From the NCBI GenBank assembly GCA_003225005.1, contig QIAN01000503.1:1-36646 (forward strand): a DNA stretch of 36,646 nt, read 5' to 3'. A program made the position numbers and the translations under genes. Of this stretch, positions 19,648 to 28,304 are shown in pieces. Source of the DNA: Acidobacteriota bacterium. GTDB taxonomy: Bacteria; Acidobacteriota; Terriglobia; Terriglobales; Acidobacteriaceae. The stretch's first letter is position 1; each line of letters opens with the position of its first letter. The notes under the pieces are model-generated. The model ran no database searches. It was not told the DNA's origin and saw only the letters and a program-made list of their open reading frames with translations.

Positions 19648-20685
19648 TTACAGCTGATCGTCCGGACCGTACGCCGAAGCCGGCAAGATCTGGTTCGATG
19701 TTGGCCCGGGCACAGCGTTGCCGTGCTCGTCGATCTTCATGCCCAGGCTCAAGCCCATCGAGGAGAGAATCTCCTTGATCTCGTTGAGTGACTTGCGGCC
19801 AAAGTTCTTGGTCTTGAGCATTTCAGATTCAGTCTTCTGCACCAGCTCGCCGATGGTCTGAATGTTGGCGTTCTTCAGGCAATTGTAGCTGCGCACCGAA
19901 AGCTCAAGCTCTTCCACCGAACGGTTCAGGTTCTCGTTGTGGATCTCGGGCTTGCGATCGTCCGATGATGAAGTGCCGGTATCGATTTCCTCCTCGAAGT
20001 TGATGAAGATGTTCATGTGGTCTTTCAGCAGCTTCGCGGCGAGTCCGACGGAATCCGCCGGCAGGATGGAGCCGTTGGTCCAGACTTCGAGCGTGAGCTT
20101 GTCGTAATCGGTGATCTGTCCCAAGCGCGCGGCTTCCACGTTGTAATTGCACTTGCGCACGGGAGAATGCACGGAGTCGATGGGAATGAAACCGATGCCC
20201 AAGTCCTCATCGAAATTCTTATCGGCGGAAACATAGCCGCGGCCCCGCTTCAGCCGCATTTCCATGTCAAGCTTGCCGCCTTCGCTCACCGTCGCGACAT
20301 AGACATCCTTGTCCAGCACTTCGACATCGCCATCGGCCTCGATCATGCCGCTGGTGACGACCCCGGGCTGATCGGCGCGCAGGTAGATGGCCTTGGGAGC
20401 GTCACCGCTCAACTTGAATGGAATTTGCTTGAGGTTGAGGATGATGTCGGTGGCGTCTTCCACCACACCCGGAATCGATTGGAACTCGTGCAGCACGCCT
20501 TCGATTTTGACGGCGGTGACGGCAGCTCCTTCAATCGAACTCAGCAGCACGCGGCGCAGAGCGTTGCCCACAGTAGTGCCGAAGCCGCGTTCAAAGGGTT
20601 GCGCCCAGAAGATGCCGTACTTATCGGTAAGTGTGGAGGTATCAACTGCAAGACGTTTCGGTTTTTGAAAACCCTTCCAAAGCAT
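19648..20685 (-). CDS. rpoA: DNA-directed RNA polymerase subunit alpha
   Basis: Alpha subunit that dimerises to start RNA polymerase assembly and contacts upstream promoter DNA and activators. The 345-residue protein has the N-terminal assembly domain ([35 protein letters not shown] near 230) and a flexible linker. The C-terminal domain (~260-330) contains [21 protein letters not shown] and [15 protein letters not shown], including the helix-hairpin-helix DNA-binding part. A ~20-residue tail follows. It is placed between rpsD and rplQ, as in most bacteria. Confidence 0.98.
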   Translation of the reverse strand: MLWKGFQKPKRLAVDTSTLTDKYGIFWAQPFERGFGTTVGNALRRVLLSSIEGAAVTAVKIEGVLHEFQSIPGVVEDATDIILNLKQIPFKLSGDAPKAIYLRADQPGVVTSGMIEADGDVEVLDKDVYVATVSEGGKLDMEMRLKRGRGYVSADKNFDEDLGIGFIPIDSVHSPVRKCNYNVEAARLGQITDYDKLTLEVWTNGSILPADSVGLAAKLLKDHMNIFINFEEEIDTGTSSSDDRKPEIHNENLNRSVEELELSVRSYNCLKNANIQTIGELVQKTESEMLKTKNFGRKSLNEIKEILSSMGLSLGMKIDEHGNAVPGPTSNQILPASAYGPDDQL

Positions 20686-20722
20686 TGTGTTCTCCTTCGG
20701 CCGTTTGGCTCAGTGCTGACTC

Positions 20723-20744
20723 CCTGAATCGGCCCGGATTCAGG
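20723..20744. repeat. 8-bp hairpin in the rpoA leader
   Basis: CCTGAATC (20723-20730) and GATTCAGG (20737-20744) are perfect inverted arms around a 6-nt loop, in the 150-bp space between rpsD and rpoA. It lies about 40 nt upstream of the rpoA start, with no T-run. It could be a processing or pausing site. Confidence 0.6.
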
Positions 20745-20835
20745 TCGGGTGTCGGCACAGGCTGATCTGGCTCGAAATCATGGACCATTAAAACCTACCG
20801 TAGAGAGGTTCGAAGCAACGCTCTAGCACAGAGCC

Positions 20836-21465
20836 TTATTTGCTGTACAACTCCACAATCAGCTGCTCATTGACCGGCAACTGAATGTCTTCGCGCTTGG
20901 GCAGACTCAGCACGCGCGCCTTGTAATTATCGCGGTCGACTTCCAGCCAGTTGGGCATCGTGCCGTCGCTGGCGAATTCCCTCGCCAGCTCCAGCACGGC
21001 CAGCTTGCGGCTACCGTCGCGGATCGCGATCTCCTCTCCGGCACTCACCTCGTAGGAGGGAATGTTGACTTTTCGAGCGTTTACAGCGACGTGGCCATGG
21101 CGCACAAGCTGTCGCGCCTGGCGCCTGGATTGCGCAAAACCGAGGCGGTAGACAACATTGTCCAGACGCCGCTCCAGTTGCTGCAAGAGCAGTTCGCCGG
21201 TGACGCCTCTGGTGCGCGCCGCCTTTTCAAAGTAATTGCGGAACTGGCCTTCCTGGGTAAAGTAAATGCGCTTGGCTTTCTGCTTTTCGCGCAATTGCAG
21301 GCCGTAGCCTACGATCTTGGCCTTGCGGTCCTTACCGTGTTGTCCGGGGGCGAAGTTGCGCTTCTCGATCGGACATTTGTCGCTGAAGCATTTGGCGCCT
21401 TTGAGGAACAGCTTCATCCCCTCGCGGCGGCAGAGACGGCAAACTGCATCGGTATAACGGGCCAA
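20836..21465 (-). CDS. rpsD: 30S ribosomal protein S4
   Basis: Primary 16S rRNA-binding assembly protein, and in many bacteria a translational repressor of the alpha operon. The 209-residue protein has the zinc-type N terminus with Cys9, Cys12, Cys26 and Cys31, then [13 protein letters not shown]. The S4 RNA-binding domain follows ([31 protein letters not shown]). The start codon is TTG (21463-21465), with a strong AGGAG seven bases upstream; no nearby ATG matches the family N terminus. A rare start in an otherwise highly expressed gene suggests damped initiation. Confidence 0.97.
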   Translation of the reverse strand: MARYTDAVCRLCRREGMKLFLKGAKCFSDKCPIEKRNFAPGQHGKDRKAKIVGYGLQLREKQKAKRIYFTQEGQFRNYFEKAARTRGVTGELLLQQLERRLDNVVYRLGFAQSRRQARQLVRHGHVAVNARKVNIPSYEVSAGEEIAIRDGSRKLAVLELAREFASDGTMPNWLEVDRDNYKARVLSLPKREDIQLPVNEQLIVELYSK

Positions 21466-21527
21466 GTTGTTCTCCTTTTAGACGACCGGTTTACGGGTTT
21501 GGCTTCACCCTTCGTCCCGGACGAAAA

Positions 21528-21569
21528 TCAGTGGTCAATGGCGAGTGATCCACGGTCAGTGTTCCGTAA
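21528..21569. repeat. 7-bp-period tandem array, TCAGTGG type (rpsK-rpsD junction)
   Basis: Six heptads in register occupy 21528-21569. The best units are TCAGTGG (21528), TCAATGG (21535) and TCAGTGT (21556); the others diverge further. The array lies in the 148-bp space between the rpsK stop and the rpsD start. Confidence 0.7.
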
Positions 21570-21613
21570 CGTTTTTGCAGCACGCTTCCTCCCTGGCCAC
21601 GGCCCACTTGCTT

Positions 21614-22048
21614 TTAGACTCTCCGGCGCTTCGGAGGACGGCACCCATTGTGCGGAATCGGGGTCACGTCGCGAATGGAGCGTACTTCAATTCCTGACGC
21701 CGACAGCGCTCGCACCGCCGATTCACGGCCTGAACCCGGACCGCTGACGCGCACATCCACGCTGCGAACGCCATGATCTCGGGCCATATTGGCGGCGTTC
21801 GACGCCGCCTGCTGCGCCGCGAAGGGCGTGCCTTTACGCGATCCGCGGAAGCCCAGCGAACCTGAACTCTTCCACGACAATGTGTTACCGTTCATGTCGG
21901 TGATCGTCACGATCGTGTTATTGAAAGACGCCTGCACATAAACCAGCCCGTGGGGCACGTGCTTGCGCTCCTTCTTCTTGAATGTCTTCTTCTTGCCTTT
22001 TTTCTCCGGTGCGGCTGCTGCGCCGCCCGCGGCTGCTGGTTTTGCCAT
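21614..22048 (-). CDS. rpsK: 30S ribosomal protein S11
   Basis: Small-subunit platform protein next to the Shine-Dalgarno cleft. At 144 residues it carries a ~25-residue basic/Ala-rich N-terminal extension ([14 protein letters not shown]). The conserved core follows: [44 protein letters not shown], and the C-terminal [15 protein letters not shown]. Order rpsM-rpsK-rpsD-rpoA-rplQ is the canonical alpha operon. Confidence 0.97.
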   Translation of the reverse strand: MAKPAAAGGAAAAPEKKGKKKTFKKKERKHVPHGLVYVQASFNNTIVTITDMNGNTLSWKSSGSLGFRGSRKGTPFAAQQAASNAANMARDHGVRSVDVRVSGPGSGRESAVRALSASGIEVRSIRDVTPIPHNGCRPPKRRRV

Positions 22049-22057
22049 AGTTAGTAT

Positions 22058-22130
22058 CCAGTGGTCGGTGGCCAGTGGTCAGTTGATCAGGAGCTTTGCT
22101 GGCACCGATCACCGATCACTGGACACTGTC
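22058..22130. repeat. opposed heptamer arrays filling the rpsM-rpsK junction
   Basis: The first block (22058-22092) has five heptads of the CCAGTGG/TCAGTTG type: units CCAGTGG at 22058 and 22072, TCGGTGG at 22065. The second block (22103-22130) has four heptads: CACCGAT twice (22103, 22110), then CACTGGA and CACTGTC. The second block is the reverse complement of the first type (ATCGGTG, TCCAGTG), so the two can pair as an imperfect hairpin. Together they make up nearly all of the 82-bp intergenic space. Confidence 0.8.
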
Positions 22131-22517
22131 TTATGTTTTTGCCGTCGCCTTTTTCTTCTGCGCGACCGTTCCCTTGCGCGGGCCTTTGCGGGTGCGCGCA
22201 TTGGTGTGCGTGCGCTGGCCGCGAACCGGCAGGTTTCGCCGGTGGCGAAATCCGCGATAGGAACCGATTTCGATGAGACGCTTGATGTTCATCGAAACTT
22301 CCTTGCGCAGATCGCCCTCGACCATTCCTTCCGATTCGATGACCGTGCGGATGCGATTGACCTCTTCCTCGCTCAGGTCTTGGACCTTTTTCATGGGCTC
22401 CACTTTGGCCTCGTCGAGAATATGCACGGCTCGCGATTGGCCGATGCCGTAGATATAAGTCAGCGCGATATTGATGTGCTTCTGGCGCGGAAGATCGACG
22501 CCTGCGATGCGTGCCAT
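22131..22517 (-). CDS. rpsM: 30S ribosomal protein S13
   Basis: Small-subunit head protein that contacts the P-site tRNA and 50S bridges. The 128-residue sequence is typical: [25 protein letters not shown], then a helix-turn region. The basic C-terminal stretch contains [32 protein letters not shown] and reaches the decoding centre. It precedes rpsK and follows rpmJ by 28 bp. Confidence 0.97.
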   Translation of the reverse strand: MARIAGVDLPRQKHINIALTYIYGIGQSRAVHILDEAKVEPMKKVQDLSEEEVNRIRTVIESEGMVEGDLRKEVSMNIKRLIEIGSYRGFRHRRNLPVRGQRTHTNARTRKGPRKGTVAQKKKATAKT

Positions 22518-22545
22518 AGCGGTTCCTTAACTCCTCGCCCCGGGC

Positions 22546-22659
22546 CTAGCCCTGGCGCTGCTTGTGTTTCGAGTTGACGCAGATCACCCGCACTACGCCT
22601 TTGCGGTGGATGACCTTGCACTTGTCACAAATCTTTTTTACCGATGCTCTTACTTTCAT
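22546..22659 (-). CDS. rpmJ: 50S ribosomal protein L36
   Basis: A 37-residue zinc-ribbon protein of the large subunit. The reading frame starts [14 protein letters not shown] and ends in KHKQRQG, with the conserved ligands Cys11, Cys14, Cys27 and His32 all present, so this is the zinc-containing form. ATG at 22657-22659 and TAG at 22546-22548. It lies between infA and rpsM, the expected place. Confidence 0.96.
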   Translation of the reverse strand: MKVRASVKKICDKCKVIHRKGVVRVICVNSKHKQRQG

Positions 22660-22719
22660 GCTCAGTTTCCCGGTTCTCACAGCCTGAGCGAACAGGCAGC
22701 CCGCCCATTCGCCACCTTC

Positions 22720-22938
22720 CTACTTATATCGGTAGACGATTCGGCCGCGATTCAGATCGTAGGGAGAAAGTTCAACCGCCACCTTGTCCCCAGGAAGAAT
22801 GCGTATGAAATTCTTCCGCATCTTGCCTGAAACATGCGCCAGCACTTGGTGCTTGTTTTCCAATTCCACGCGGAACATGGCATTGGGCAGAGGTTCCAAG
22901 ACCACTGCCATAACTTCAATCGCGTCTTCTTTACTCAT
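22720..22938 (-). CDS. infA: translation initiation factor IF-1
   Basis: A 72-residue S1/OB-fold factor that blocks the A site during initiation and helps IF-2 and IF-3. The sequence [19 protein letters not shown] and [25 protein letters not shown] is diagnostic. The frame extends to 23004, but those extra residues are encoded by the repeat/hairpin upstream, so the ATG at 22936-22938 is correct. It lies between map and rpmJ. Confidence 0.96.
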   Translation of the reverse strand: MSKEDAIEVMAVVLEPLPNAMFRVELENKHQVLAHVSGKMRKNFIRILPGDKVAVELSPYDLNRGRIVYRYK

Positions 22939-22951
22939 CGACTCCTTGAAA

Positions 22952-23000
22952 GCTTTTGACCTTTGGCTTTTGGGCTTTGGCGAAAAGCAAAAGCCAAAGG
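22952..23000. repeat. heptad array with a perfect 12-bp inverted repeat (map-infA junction)
   Basis: Four heptads run from 22952 to 22979: GCTTTTG, ACCTTTG, GCTTTTG and a diverged GGCTTTG. CCTTTGGCTTTT (22960-22971) and AAAAGCCAAAGG (22989-23000) are perfect 12-bp inverted arms around a 17-nt loop. On the minus strand the hairpin stands 22 nt before the infA start. It has no following T-run. Confidence 0.8.
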
Positions 23001-23012
23001 CCAAGCGCTAGC

Positions 23013-23765
23013 TTACTGGGTCAGAATGACCGGCCCATCTTTCGTGACCGCGACGCAATGCTCGAAATGGGCGCTGAAACTACCATCCGCCGTTACAGCG
23101 GTCCATTTGTCGCCCAGGACCCGCGTTTCCGGCTTGCCGAAATTAACCATCGGTTCGATGGCCAGCACCATGCCTTCGCGCAACTTGGCACCGTGGCCTC
23201 GATCCCCGAAATTTGGTATCTGAGGCTCCTCGTGCAGCCGGGTTCCGATGCCATGCCCAACAAACTCCCGCACTACGCTGAAGCCGTTAGCTTCTACATG
23301 CTCCTGGACGGCGGCGCCCACATCACCCACCGTATTGCCCACTCGCGCCTGCTCGATGCCACGATAGAGCGAAGTCTCGGTGACTTCCAAAAGTTTTCGC
23401 AACTCCGGCTTTACCGTTTCACTCACTGGAACCGTGATCGCGGCATCCCCATAGTAGCCGGCGAGCACCACTCCGCAGTCAATGGAAACGATGTCGCCCT
23501 CTTTCAGTACGCGTTTTTCCGACGGAATGCCGTGCACAATCTCTTCATTCACCGACGTGCACAACACGCATGGATAATCGTAATATCCCTTGAAAGCCGG
23601 CTTCGCCCCCAGTTCCTTGATTTTCTTTTCGGCGGCGCGCTCCAAATCCATCGTGGTCACACCGGGAGCGACCAATTCGCGCACATAGTCCAGAACCTGA
23701 CGCACAATGCGCCCGCTCTGTCTCATCTTTTCAATCTCTGCCGCCGATTTACACACTATCGCCAT
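23013..23765 (-). CDS. map: methionine aminopeptidase, type I
   Basis: Cytoplasmic metalloprotease that removes the initiator methionine from nascent proteins. The 250-residue protein has the M24A fold with His79, metal ligands Asp96, Asp107, His171, Glu204 and Glu235, in contexts HGIPS, SIDCG, YYGDAA, GHGIGTRLHE, AIEPMV and FEHCVAV. No N-terminal zinc-finger extension is present. It starts 2 bp after the adk stop, so translation is probably coupled. Confidence 0.97.
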   Translation of the reverse strand: MAIVCKSAAEIEKMRQSGRIVRQVLDYVRELVAPGVTTMDLERAAEKKIKELGAKPAFKGYYDYPCVLCTSVNEEIVHGIPSEKRVLKEGDIVSIDCGVVLAGYYGDAAITVPVSETVKPELRKLLEVTETSLYRGIEQARVGNTVGDVGAAVQEHVEANGFSVVREFVGHGIGTRLHEEPQIPNFGDRGHGAKLREGMVLAIEPMVNFGKPETRVLGDKWTAVTADGSFSAHFEHCVAVTKDGPVILTQ

Positions 23766-23767
23766 TC

Positions 23768-24469
23768 CTATGCGTGCTGATCTTCGAGAATCCTAAAAAT
23801 CTGTGCCGTGACTTCATCCGCTGGCCGATCGCCATCGACCGACACCAGCCGTCCGGTGCGTTGGTAATAGTCAGCCACAGGCCGGGTCTGCTCTTCATAA
23901 GCCGCCAAACGTGGCTGAATCACTTCCAGGCGGTCATCATTGCGGGTCACCAGCCTGCTTCCCTCGAGGTCGCAAATTCCCTCAACGCGGGGCGGCTGAA
24001 AGTGGACGTTATAGATCCGTCCACAGGTGGGACAAGAACGGCGTCCAGTGATCCGGAGCAATAGCTGATTATAGTCCACGTCCAGACTCATCACAATCGG
24101 CCATGCTCGGGTCGGGCGCGAATTGTCAAAGAGCTTGTCGTCCAGCAACGCATCCAGCCAGCCGGCTTGTGCCGCGGTGCGCGGAAAGCCGTCCAAAATA
24201 TAACCGCGCCGGCAGTCCGGATTGCATAGACGCTTCTTCACCATTTCGCAGACCAGATCGTCGGAAACCAATTCTCCTCTCGCCATGACTGCCTTGGCAG
24301 CCCTGCCGAGTTCCGTACCCTGCGCCACGTTATGCCGCAGGATGTCCCCCGTGGAGACCTGCGGAATAAGGTAACGCTCCATGATCCGCTTGGACTGAGT
24401 GCCTTTTCCCGCACCCGGCGGCCCAAGCAGAACCACAGGACCTATGTCGCGCGAGGTTTTCTGCGCCAT
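23768..24469 (-). CDS. adk: adenylate kinase
   Basis: Interconverts ATP + AMP and 2 ADP. The 233-residue protein has the P-loop GPPGAGKGT at residues 16-24, the AMP-binding STGDILR and GYILDGFPR stretches, and a long-form LID domain. The LID carries a zinc-site-like set Cys146-x2-Cys149 and Cys166-x2-Glu169. In many homologues the last ligand is Cys or Asp, so Glu in that position is noteworthy. It lies between secY (135-bp gap) and map. Confidence 0.96.
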   Translation of the reverse strand: MAQKTSRDIGPVVLLGPPGAGKGTQSKRIMERYLIPQVSTGDILRHNVAQGTELGRAAKAVMARGELVSDDLVCEMVKKRLCNPDCRRGYILDGFPRTAAQAGWLDALLDDKLFDNSRPTRAWPIVMSLDVDYNQLLLRITGRRSCPTCGRIYNVHFQPPRVEGICDLEGSRLVTRNDDRLEVIQPRLAAYEEQTRPVADYYQRTGRLVSVDGDRPADEVTAQIFRILEDQHA

Positions 24470-24604
24470 CGAGCTGGCCCCAAGCCTCCCGATCTCAGTC
24501 TTCCCCGGCCCGACTGCTCAGAAAATCAGCCGACGTTCTTCAACCACTGATGGCTCCGAAGCCCGGCTAGACCCGCGGAAAACCTCACGACTCTTAAGTT
24601 CTGC

Positions 24605-25993
24605 TCACGACCAATTGCGGCGGCCGCGGATGCGCCCGCTGCGCGGTGTAAATCCGTCGTAATGGCGCATGATGAGCTGGGCCTCGATTTGCGTCACCGT
24701 GTCCATGGCTACGCCAACGACAATAAGCAGCGAAGTACCGCCGAAATAGAAGTTCACGCCCAACCCGTTGGTCATCCAGTTGGGCAATCCCTCGAAAAAC
24801 CTGCCCACCGGTCCCCATAAATGATTCAGGTGAATACCGGTGATCATCCATTCCGGAATAAACGAGATGATGATCAGGTACAAGGCGCCCACCAGCGTGA
24901 TGCGAGTGAGAACCTCATTGATAAAGTCCGCAGTTCGCTTGCCCGGACGAATCCCCGGGATAAAGCCGCCGTACTTGCGCATGTTGTCAGCCACTTCGCT
25001 GGGGTTGAAGACGATCGACACGTAGAAGTACGCGAAGAAAATAATCCCGAGCGCGTAGAGCAAGGTGTATAGCGGTTCTCCCCAACCCAGCCAGCGGATC
25101 AGATCTCCAAAGTACCGGTTGCTTTTCAGCCCGTAACCAATGGTCTGAGGCAACGTCAGAATCGAAGACGCAAAGATAACCGGCATCACGCCACCGGCAT
25201 TCACGCGCAAAGGCAAATGCGTGGACTGGCCGCCCATCACCTTGCGTCCCACCACGCGCTTCGCATACTGCACCGGAATGCGGCGTTCGCTGCGTTCCAC
25301 CCAGACGATAAAAGCGACAACGGCGATCATGAAGATCACCAGCCCGGCCATGAGAATCGGAGTCAACGCGCCCCAGGCGCCGTTTTTGGCCTTGTCGATC
25401 AGATCCACTACACCGCGCGGCAGTCCCACTACGATGCCAGCAAAAATCAGTAGCGACATGCCATTGCCCACGCCGCGCTCGGTGATCTGCTCGCCCAGCC
25501 ACATGATGAAGGCGCTGCCTGTGGTGAGGGTCAGCATGGTCATCAGAATGAATCCGGGCCCTGGGTTGATTACGAAATCGCCGGTCTTCTCCAGGCCCAC
25601 GGCAATGCCGAATGATTGCACCGCACTCAAAATCACCGTGATGTATCGCGTCCACTGCGTGATCTTTTTGCGCCCGAGTTCGCCCTCTTTCTGCAGCTTC
25701 GCCAGTGGCTCATAAACCACGGTCAGCAACTGCAGGATGATCGAGGCCGTGATGTACGGCATGATGCCCAGAGCGAAAATTGTCAGGCGGCGTAATTGGC
25801 CGCCGGAAAACAAATCCACGAAACCCAGGAACGAACCACGGTTTTGTTCGAAGAACTGCGCTAGCTTGTCGGCGTTCACTCCCGGCGTAGGAATGTGCCC
25901 ACCCAAGCGATACACCGCCAGCAACCCCAAGGTAAACAGAATCCGCTTACGCAGGTCCGGAATCCGGAAGATGTTTGCCAGTTTCTCGAACAT
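24605..25993 (-). CDS. secY: protein translocase subunit SecY
   Basis: Central pore subunit of the Sec translocon in the inner membrane. The 462-residue protein has ten predicted transmembrane segments. Typical stretches include RKRILFTLGLLAVYRLG at the N terminus, YITASIILQLLTV in TM2, ERSERRIPVQYAKRVVGRK in the fifth cytoplasmic-loop region, and KYGGFIPGIRPGKRTADFI before TM9. Its ATG directly abuts the rplO stop (0-bp gap), a common spc-operon arrangement. Confidence 0.97.
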   Translation of the reverse strand: MFEKLANIFRIPDLRKRILFTLGLLAVYRLGGHIPTPGVNADKLAQFFEQNRGSFLGFVDLFSGGQLRRLTIFALGIMPYITASIILQLLTVVYEPLAKLQKEGELGRKKITQWTRYITVILSAVQSFGIAVGLEKTGDFVINPGPGFILMTMLTLTTGSAFIMWLGEQITERGVGNGMSLLIFAGIVVGLPRGVVDLIDKAKNGAWGALTPILMAGLVIFMIAVVAFIVWVERSERRIPVQYAKRVVGRKVMGGQSTHLPLRVNAGGVMPVIFASSILTLPQTIGYGLKSNRYFGDLIRWLGWGEPLYTLLYALGIIFFAYFYVSIVFNPSEVADNMRKYGGFIPGIRPGKRTADFINEVLTRITLVGALYLIIISFIPEWMITGIHLNHLWGPVGRFFEGLPNWMTNGLGVNFYFGGTSLLIVVGVAMDTVTQIEAQLIMRHYDGFTPRSGRIRGRRNWS

Positions 25994-26431
25994 TTACTGC
26001 AAGACCTCGACCTTGCCGCCTGCTTTAGTGATTTTTTCCTGCGCTGACTTGGAGAACTTGTGGGCATGCACCGTCAACGCAACCTTGAGTTCGCCGTCGC
26101 CCAGCACCTTTACCGGGTGTTTGGTTTTGATGACGCCGGCTTTCCGCAGCACATCAGGCGTGATGGTTTGCTCGCCCAGTTCCACCAGGCGCTCCAGGCT
26201 CACGATGTTGAATTCTTTGCGGAAAATATTGGTGAAGCCGCGCTTGGGCATGCGACGGTGCAGCGGCATCTGGCCACCTTCAAAGCCGCGGATCATACGC
26301 GAACCGGTGCGCGAACGCTGTCCCTTATGTCCTCGGGTGGACGTCTTGCCCATGCCCGATCCCATACCACGGCCCACGCGCTTGCGCTTTTCCGTCGCCT
26401 TTTTCGGTGCTCGAATATTCGATAAATTCAT
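25994..26431 (-). CDS. rplO: 50S ribosomal protein L15
   Basis: Late-assembling large-subunit protein of 145 residues. Hallmarks are the Gly/Arg-rich N-terminal loop region (KRVGRGMGSGMGKTSTRGHKG), GFEGGQMPLHRRMPKRGF, and the C-terminal domain with VKVLGDGELKVALTVHAHKFSK. ATG at 26429-26431 is preferred over an upstream in-frame ATG lying in rpmD. It lies between rpmD (10 bp) and secY. Confidence 0.97.
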   Translation of the reverse strand: MNLSNIRAPKKATEKRKRVGRGMGSGMGKTSTRGHKGQRSRTGSRMIRGFEGGQMPLHRRMPKRGFTNIFRKEFNIVSLERLVELGEQTITPDVLRKAGVIKTKHPVKVLGDGELKVALTVHAHKFSKSAQEKITKAGGKVEVLQ

Positions 26432-26441
26432 GGCTCGCTTC

Positions 26442-26642
26442 CTAGTGCTGAACAATCTCGACCATATGTGGCACCTTGGCGACCATGCCGCGGATCGCCG
26501 CATTGTCGGGGCGCTCAATCACCTGATTGAGCCGGGTAAAACCCAGCCCTTTAATCACCAATTTTTGCTTCCCCGGTGCACAAATCGCGGAGCGCACCCA
26601 TTTCAGGTGAATCTTGCGGTCACTGTTTTTCTTCGACGTCAT
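26442..26642 (-). CDS. rpmD: 50S ribosomal protein L30
   Basis: Small large-subunit protein (66 residues) with the L30 ferredoxin-like pattern: IHLKWVRSAICAPGKQKLVIKGLGF, LNQVIERPDNAAIRGMVAKVPHMVEIV. ATG start at 26640-26642. It is separated from rpsE by 70 bp, which contain a loose heptad-like stretch (TCTTGCC, AGCTGCC). Confidence 0.95.
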   Translation of the reverse strand: MTSKKNSDRKIHLKWVRSAICAPGKQKLVIKGLGFTRLNQVIERPDNAAIRGMVAKVPHMVEIVQH

Positions 26643-26712
26643 TTCTTAAACCTCTTGCCAGCTGCCAAACTCTGAAATCGGACTTTTTTCGGTACTCATT
26701 CCTCACCACCCG

Positions 26713-27222
26713 CTACAATTCTTGCGCTGACCTGCCCCGCATGGCCGCGACCAGCTCTCTACTCTTAAGCTGCTTGAGCGCGTCGAAGGTTGCCTTGATA
26801 ACGTTGTGCGGATTGGTGGTGCCAATGGACTTAGTGAGGACATTTTGTATCCCCACCGAAGTCATCACTGCCCGCACCGCACCCCCCGCGATCACTCCTG
26901 TGCCTTCCGGAGCTGGCTTCAGCAGCACTTTGCCCGCGCCATAGCGTCCCAAAACTAAGTGCGGAATACTGGTCTGCGTGAGATTCACCCGGATAAGATT
27001 CTTCTTCGCCGATTCAATGCCCTTGCGAATGGCCTGCGGAACTTCCTTGGCCTTGCCCGATCCGTAGCCCACAACCGCGGCGGAAGGATCGCCGACCACG
27101 ACCAGCGCGGCGAAAGAGAGATTCTTGCCGCCCTTGACTACCTTGGTCACGCGGTTGATGGCGACCACTTGATCTTTCAGCTGATACCGTCCGGCGTCGA
27201 GCTTTTTAATCACTGTTGGCAT
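26713..27222 (-). CDS. rpsE: 30S ribosomal protein S5
   Basis: Small-subunit protein at the mRNA entry tunnel that affects decoding accuracy. The 169-residue protein contains the dsRNA-binding-like N-terminal domain ([28 protein letters not shown]), [17 protein letters not shown], then the C-terminal domain ([22 protein letters not shown]). Positions where spectinomycin-resistance changes occur in other species look ordinary. ATG start at 27220-27222; only a weak GAG-type ribosome binding site precedes it. Confidence 0.97.
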   Translation of the reverse strand: MPTVIKKLDAGRYQLKDQVVAINRVTKVVKGGKNLSFAALVVVGDPSAAVVGYGSGKAKEVPQAIRKGIESAKKNLIRVNLTQTSIPHLVLGRYGAGKVLLKPAPEGTGVIAGGAVRAVMTSVGIQNVLTKSIGTTNPHNVIKATFDALKQLKSRELVAAMRGRSAQEL

Positions 27223-27245
27223 TCTTAAACTCTCATTTCATCTTG

Positions 27246-27268
27246 GTAATTGTTGATTTCACAATTAC
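27246..27268. repeat. 8-bp hairpin between rplR and rpsE
   Basis: GTAATTGT (27246-27253) and ACAATTAC (27261-27268) are perfect arms around a 7-nt loop. The 69-bp junction is AT-rich compared with its surroundings. No T-run follows on the transcribed strand. Confidence 0.65.
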
Positions 27269-27291
27269 TCAATCCGTTGCTCATTCAATTC

Positions 27292-27657
27292 CTAGAACTG
27301 CAATCCCGCTTCCCGGGCGGCTTCCGCCAGTGCTTTCACCCGGCCGTGATAAATGTAGCCTCCGCGGTCGAATACAACTTTGCTGACACCCTTGGCCTGG
27401 GCGCGCTCAGCAATCGTCTTGCCCAGACTTTTCGCGGCTGCGACGTTGCCACCGCTGCTTCGCTCAGCTTTCTTACCCTCGGCTGTGCTGGCTGCGACCA
27501 GTGTTTTGCCCGACAGATCATCGATGATCTGCACATAAATGTGATTCAGCGACCGGTAGACATTCAGACGCGGGCGCTCAGCGCTGCCCTGCATCTTTTT
27601 CCGGATACGCTCATGGATGTGCCGCCGGTTCGTATTCTTGGATGTTTTTGTCAGCAT
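27292..27657 (-). CDS. rplR: 50S ribosomal protein L18
   Basis: 5S rRNA-binding protein of the central protuberance (121 residues). Signature regions are [36 protein letters not shown], and the C-terminal [32 protein letters not shown]. The frame is open far upstream, but the ATG at 27655-27657 matches the family start. The leader ends in CAGATTTTATG with no Shine-Dalgarno sequence, as in rplP, rplB and rplF. Confidence 0.96.
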   Translation of the reverse strand: MLTKTSKNTNRRHIHERIRKKMQGSAERPRLNVYRSLNHIYVQIIDDLSGKTLVAASTAEGKKAERSSGGNVAAAKSLGKTIAERAQAKGVSKVVFDRGGYIYHGRVKALAEAAREAGLQF

Positions 27658-27670
27658 AAAATCTGTCCTT

Positions 27671-27723
27671 GGTCGTCGGCCCCGACTTCGATACTTTTCG
27701 AATCCAGAGGCCCACCGACGACC
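27671..27723. repeat. 9-bp inverted repeat between rplF and rplR
   Basis: GGTCGTCGG (27671-27679) and CCGACGACC (27715-27723) are perfect inverted arms, with a smaller TTCGA/TCGAA pair in the loop. The arms continue the heptad style (TCCTTGG, TCGTCGG; CACCGAC, GACCACT) seen at other junctions. The right arm ends just before the rplF stop. Confidence 0.7.
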
Positions 27724-27724
27724 A

Positions 27725-28264
27725 CTATTTTGCCCCGGTCTTGCCAACCTTCTTCTTAAGCCGTTCGCCCGCGTAGCGCACACCCTTGTTCTTATACGGA
27801 TCAGGCGGACGCAGAGACCGCATCTCAGCAGCCACCTGGCCAACTTTCTGCCGGTCGATTCCGGTAATCGAAAGCTTGGTTTGCTTAGGATCGACGGCGG
27901 CGTCAACTCCGTTGGGCAGCGGATATTCGATGGGATGTGAATAGCCCAGACTGAACACCACCATGCCTTTGCCCTTCATTTCGGCGCGGTACCCAATACC
28001 CACGATTTCCAGTTCGCGCGTCCAGCCTTTGGTGACGCCCTCCACCGCGTTGTTCACCAGAGCGCGCGCCAGGCCATGCACTGCCGCCTGTGAATCGTTT
28101 TCACGGACTGCCACCAGGGTTCCATCCCTCTGTTCAACCTTGATACCGCCCGGCAGCGCAGTGTCCAACTTTCCTTTGGGACCCTGCACGGCAACCCTAT
28201 CGCCTTCGATTTTGACCGTCACCCCTTGGGGGATCGGGATCGGCTTTTTTCCAATTCGTGACAT
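27725..28264 (-). CDS. rplF: 50S ribosomal protein L6
   Basis: Large-subunit protein near the GTPase-associated centre (179 residues), two tandem alpha/beta domains. Typical stretches are [32 protein letters not shown], the central [24 protein letters not shown], and the C-terminal [23 protein letters not shown]. The ATG at 28262-28264 follows CTGATCTT without a Shine-Dalgarno sequence. Confidence 0.97.
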   Translation of the reverse strand: MSRIGKKPIPIPQGVTVKIEGDRVAVQGPKGKLDTALPGGIKVEQRDGTLVAVRENDSQAAVHGLARALVNNAVEGVTKGWTRELEIVGIGYRAEMKGKGMVVFSLGYSHPIEYPLPNGVDAAVDPKQTKLSITGIDRQKVGQVAAEMRSLRPPDPYKNKGVRYAGERLKKKVGKTGAK

Positions 28265-28271
28265 AAGATCA

Positions 28272-28296
28272 GCCTTGGCTCCTGGCTTGTTGGCTG
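28272..28296. repeat. short GCTCTTG-type heptad array upstream of rplF
   Basis: Units GCCTTG, GCTCCTG, GCTTGTTG and GCTG follow each other at 28272-28296, close to the 7-bp period of the rplP and rplB leaders. The array ends a few bases upstream of the rplF start and fills the 40-bp junction. Confidence 0.55.
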
Positions 28297-28304
28297 CGAC
28301 CCGC

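Noticed and set aside
27658..27906. Long N-terminal extension of L18
   Set aside because: It overlaps rplF in another frame and has no L18 similarity; the start at 27657 fits.
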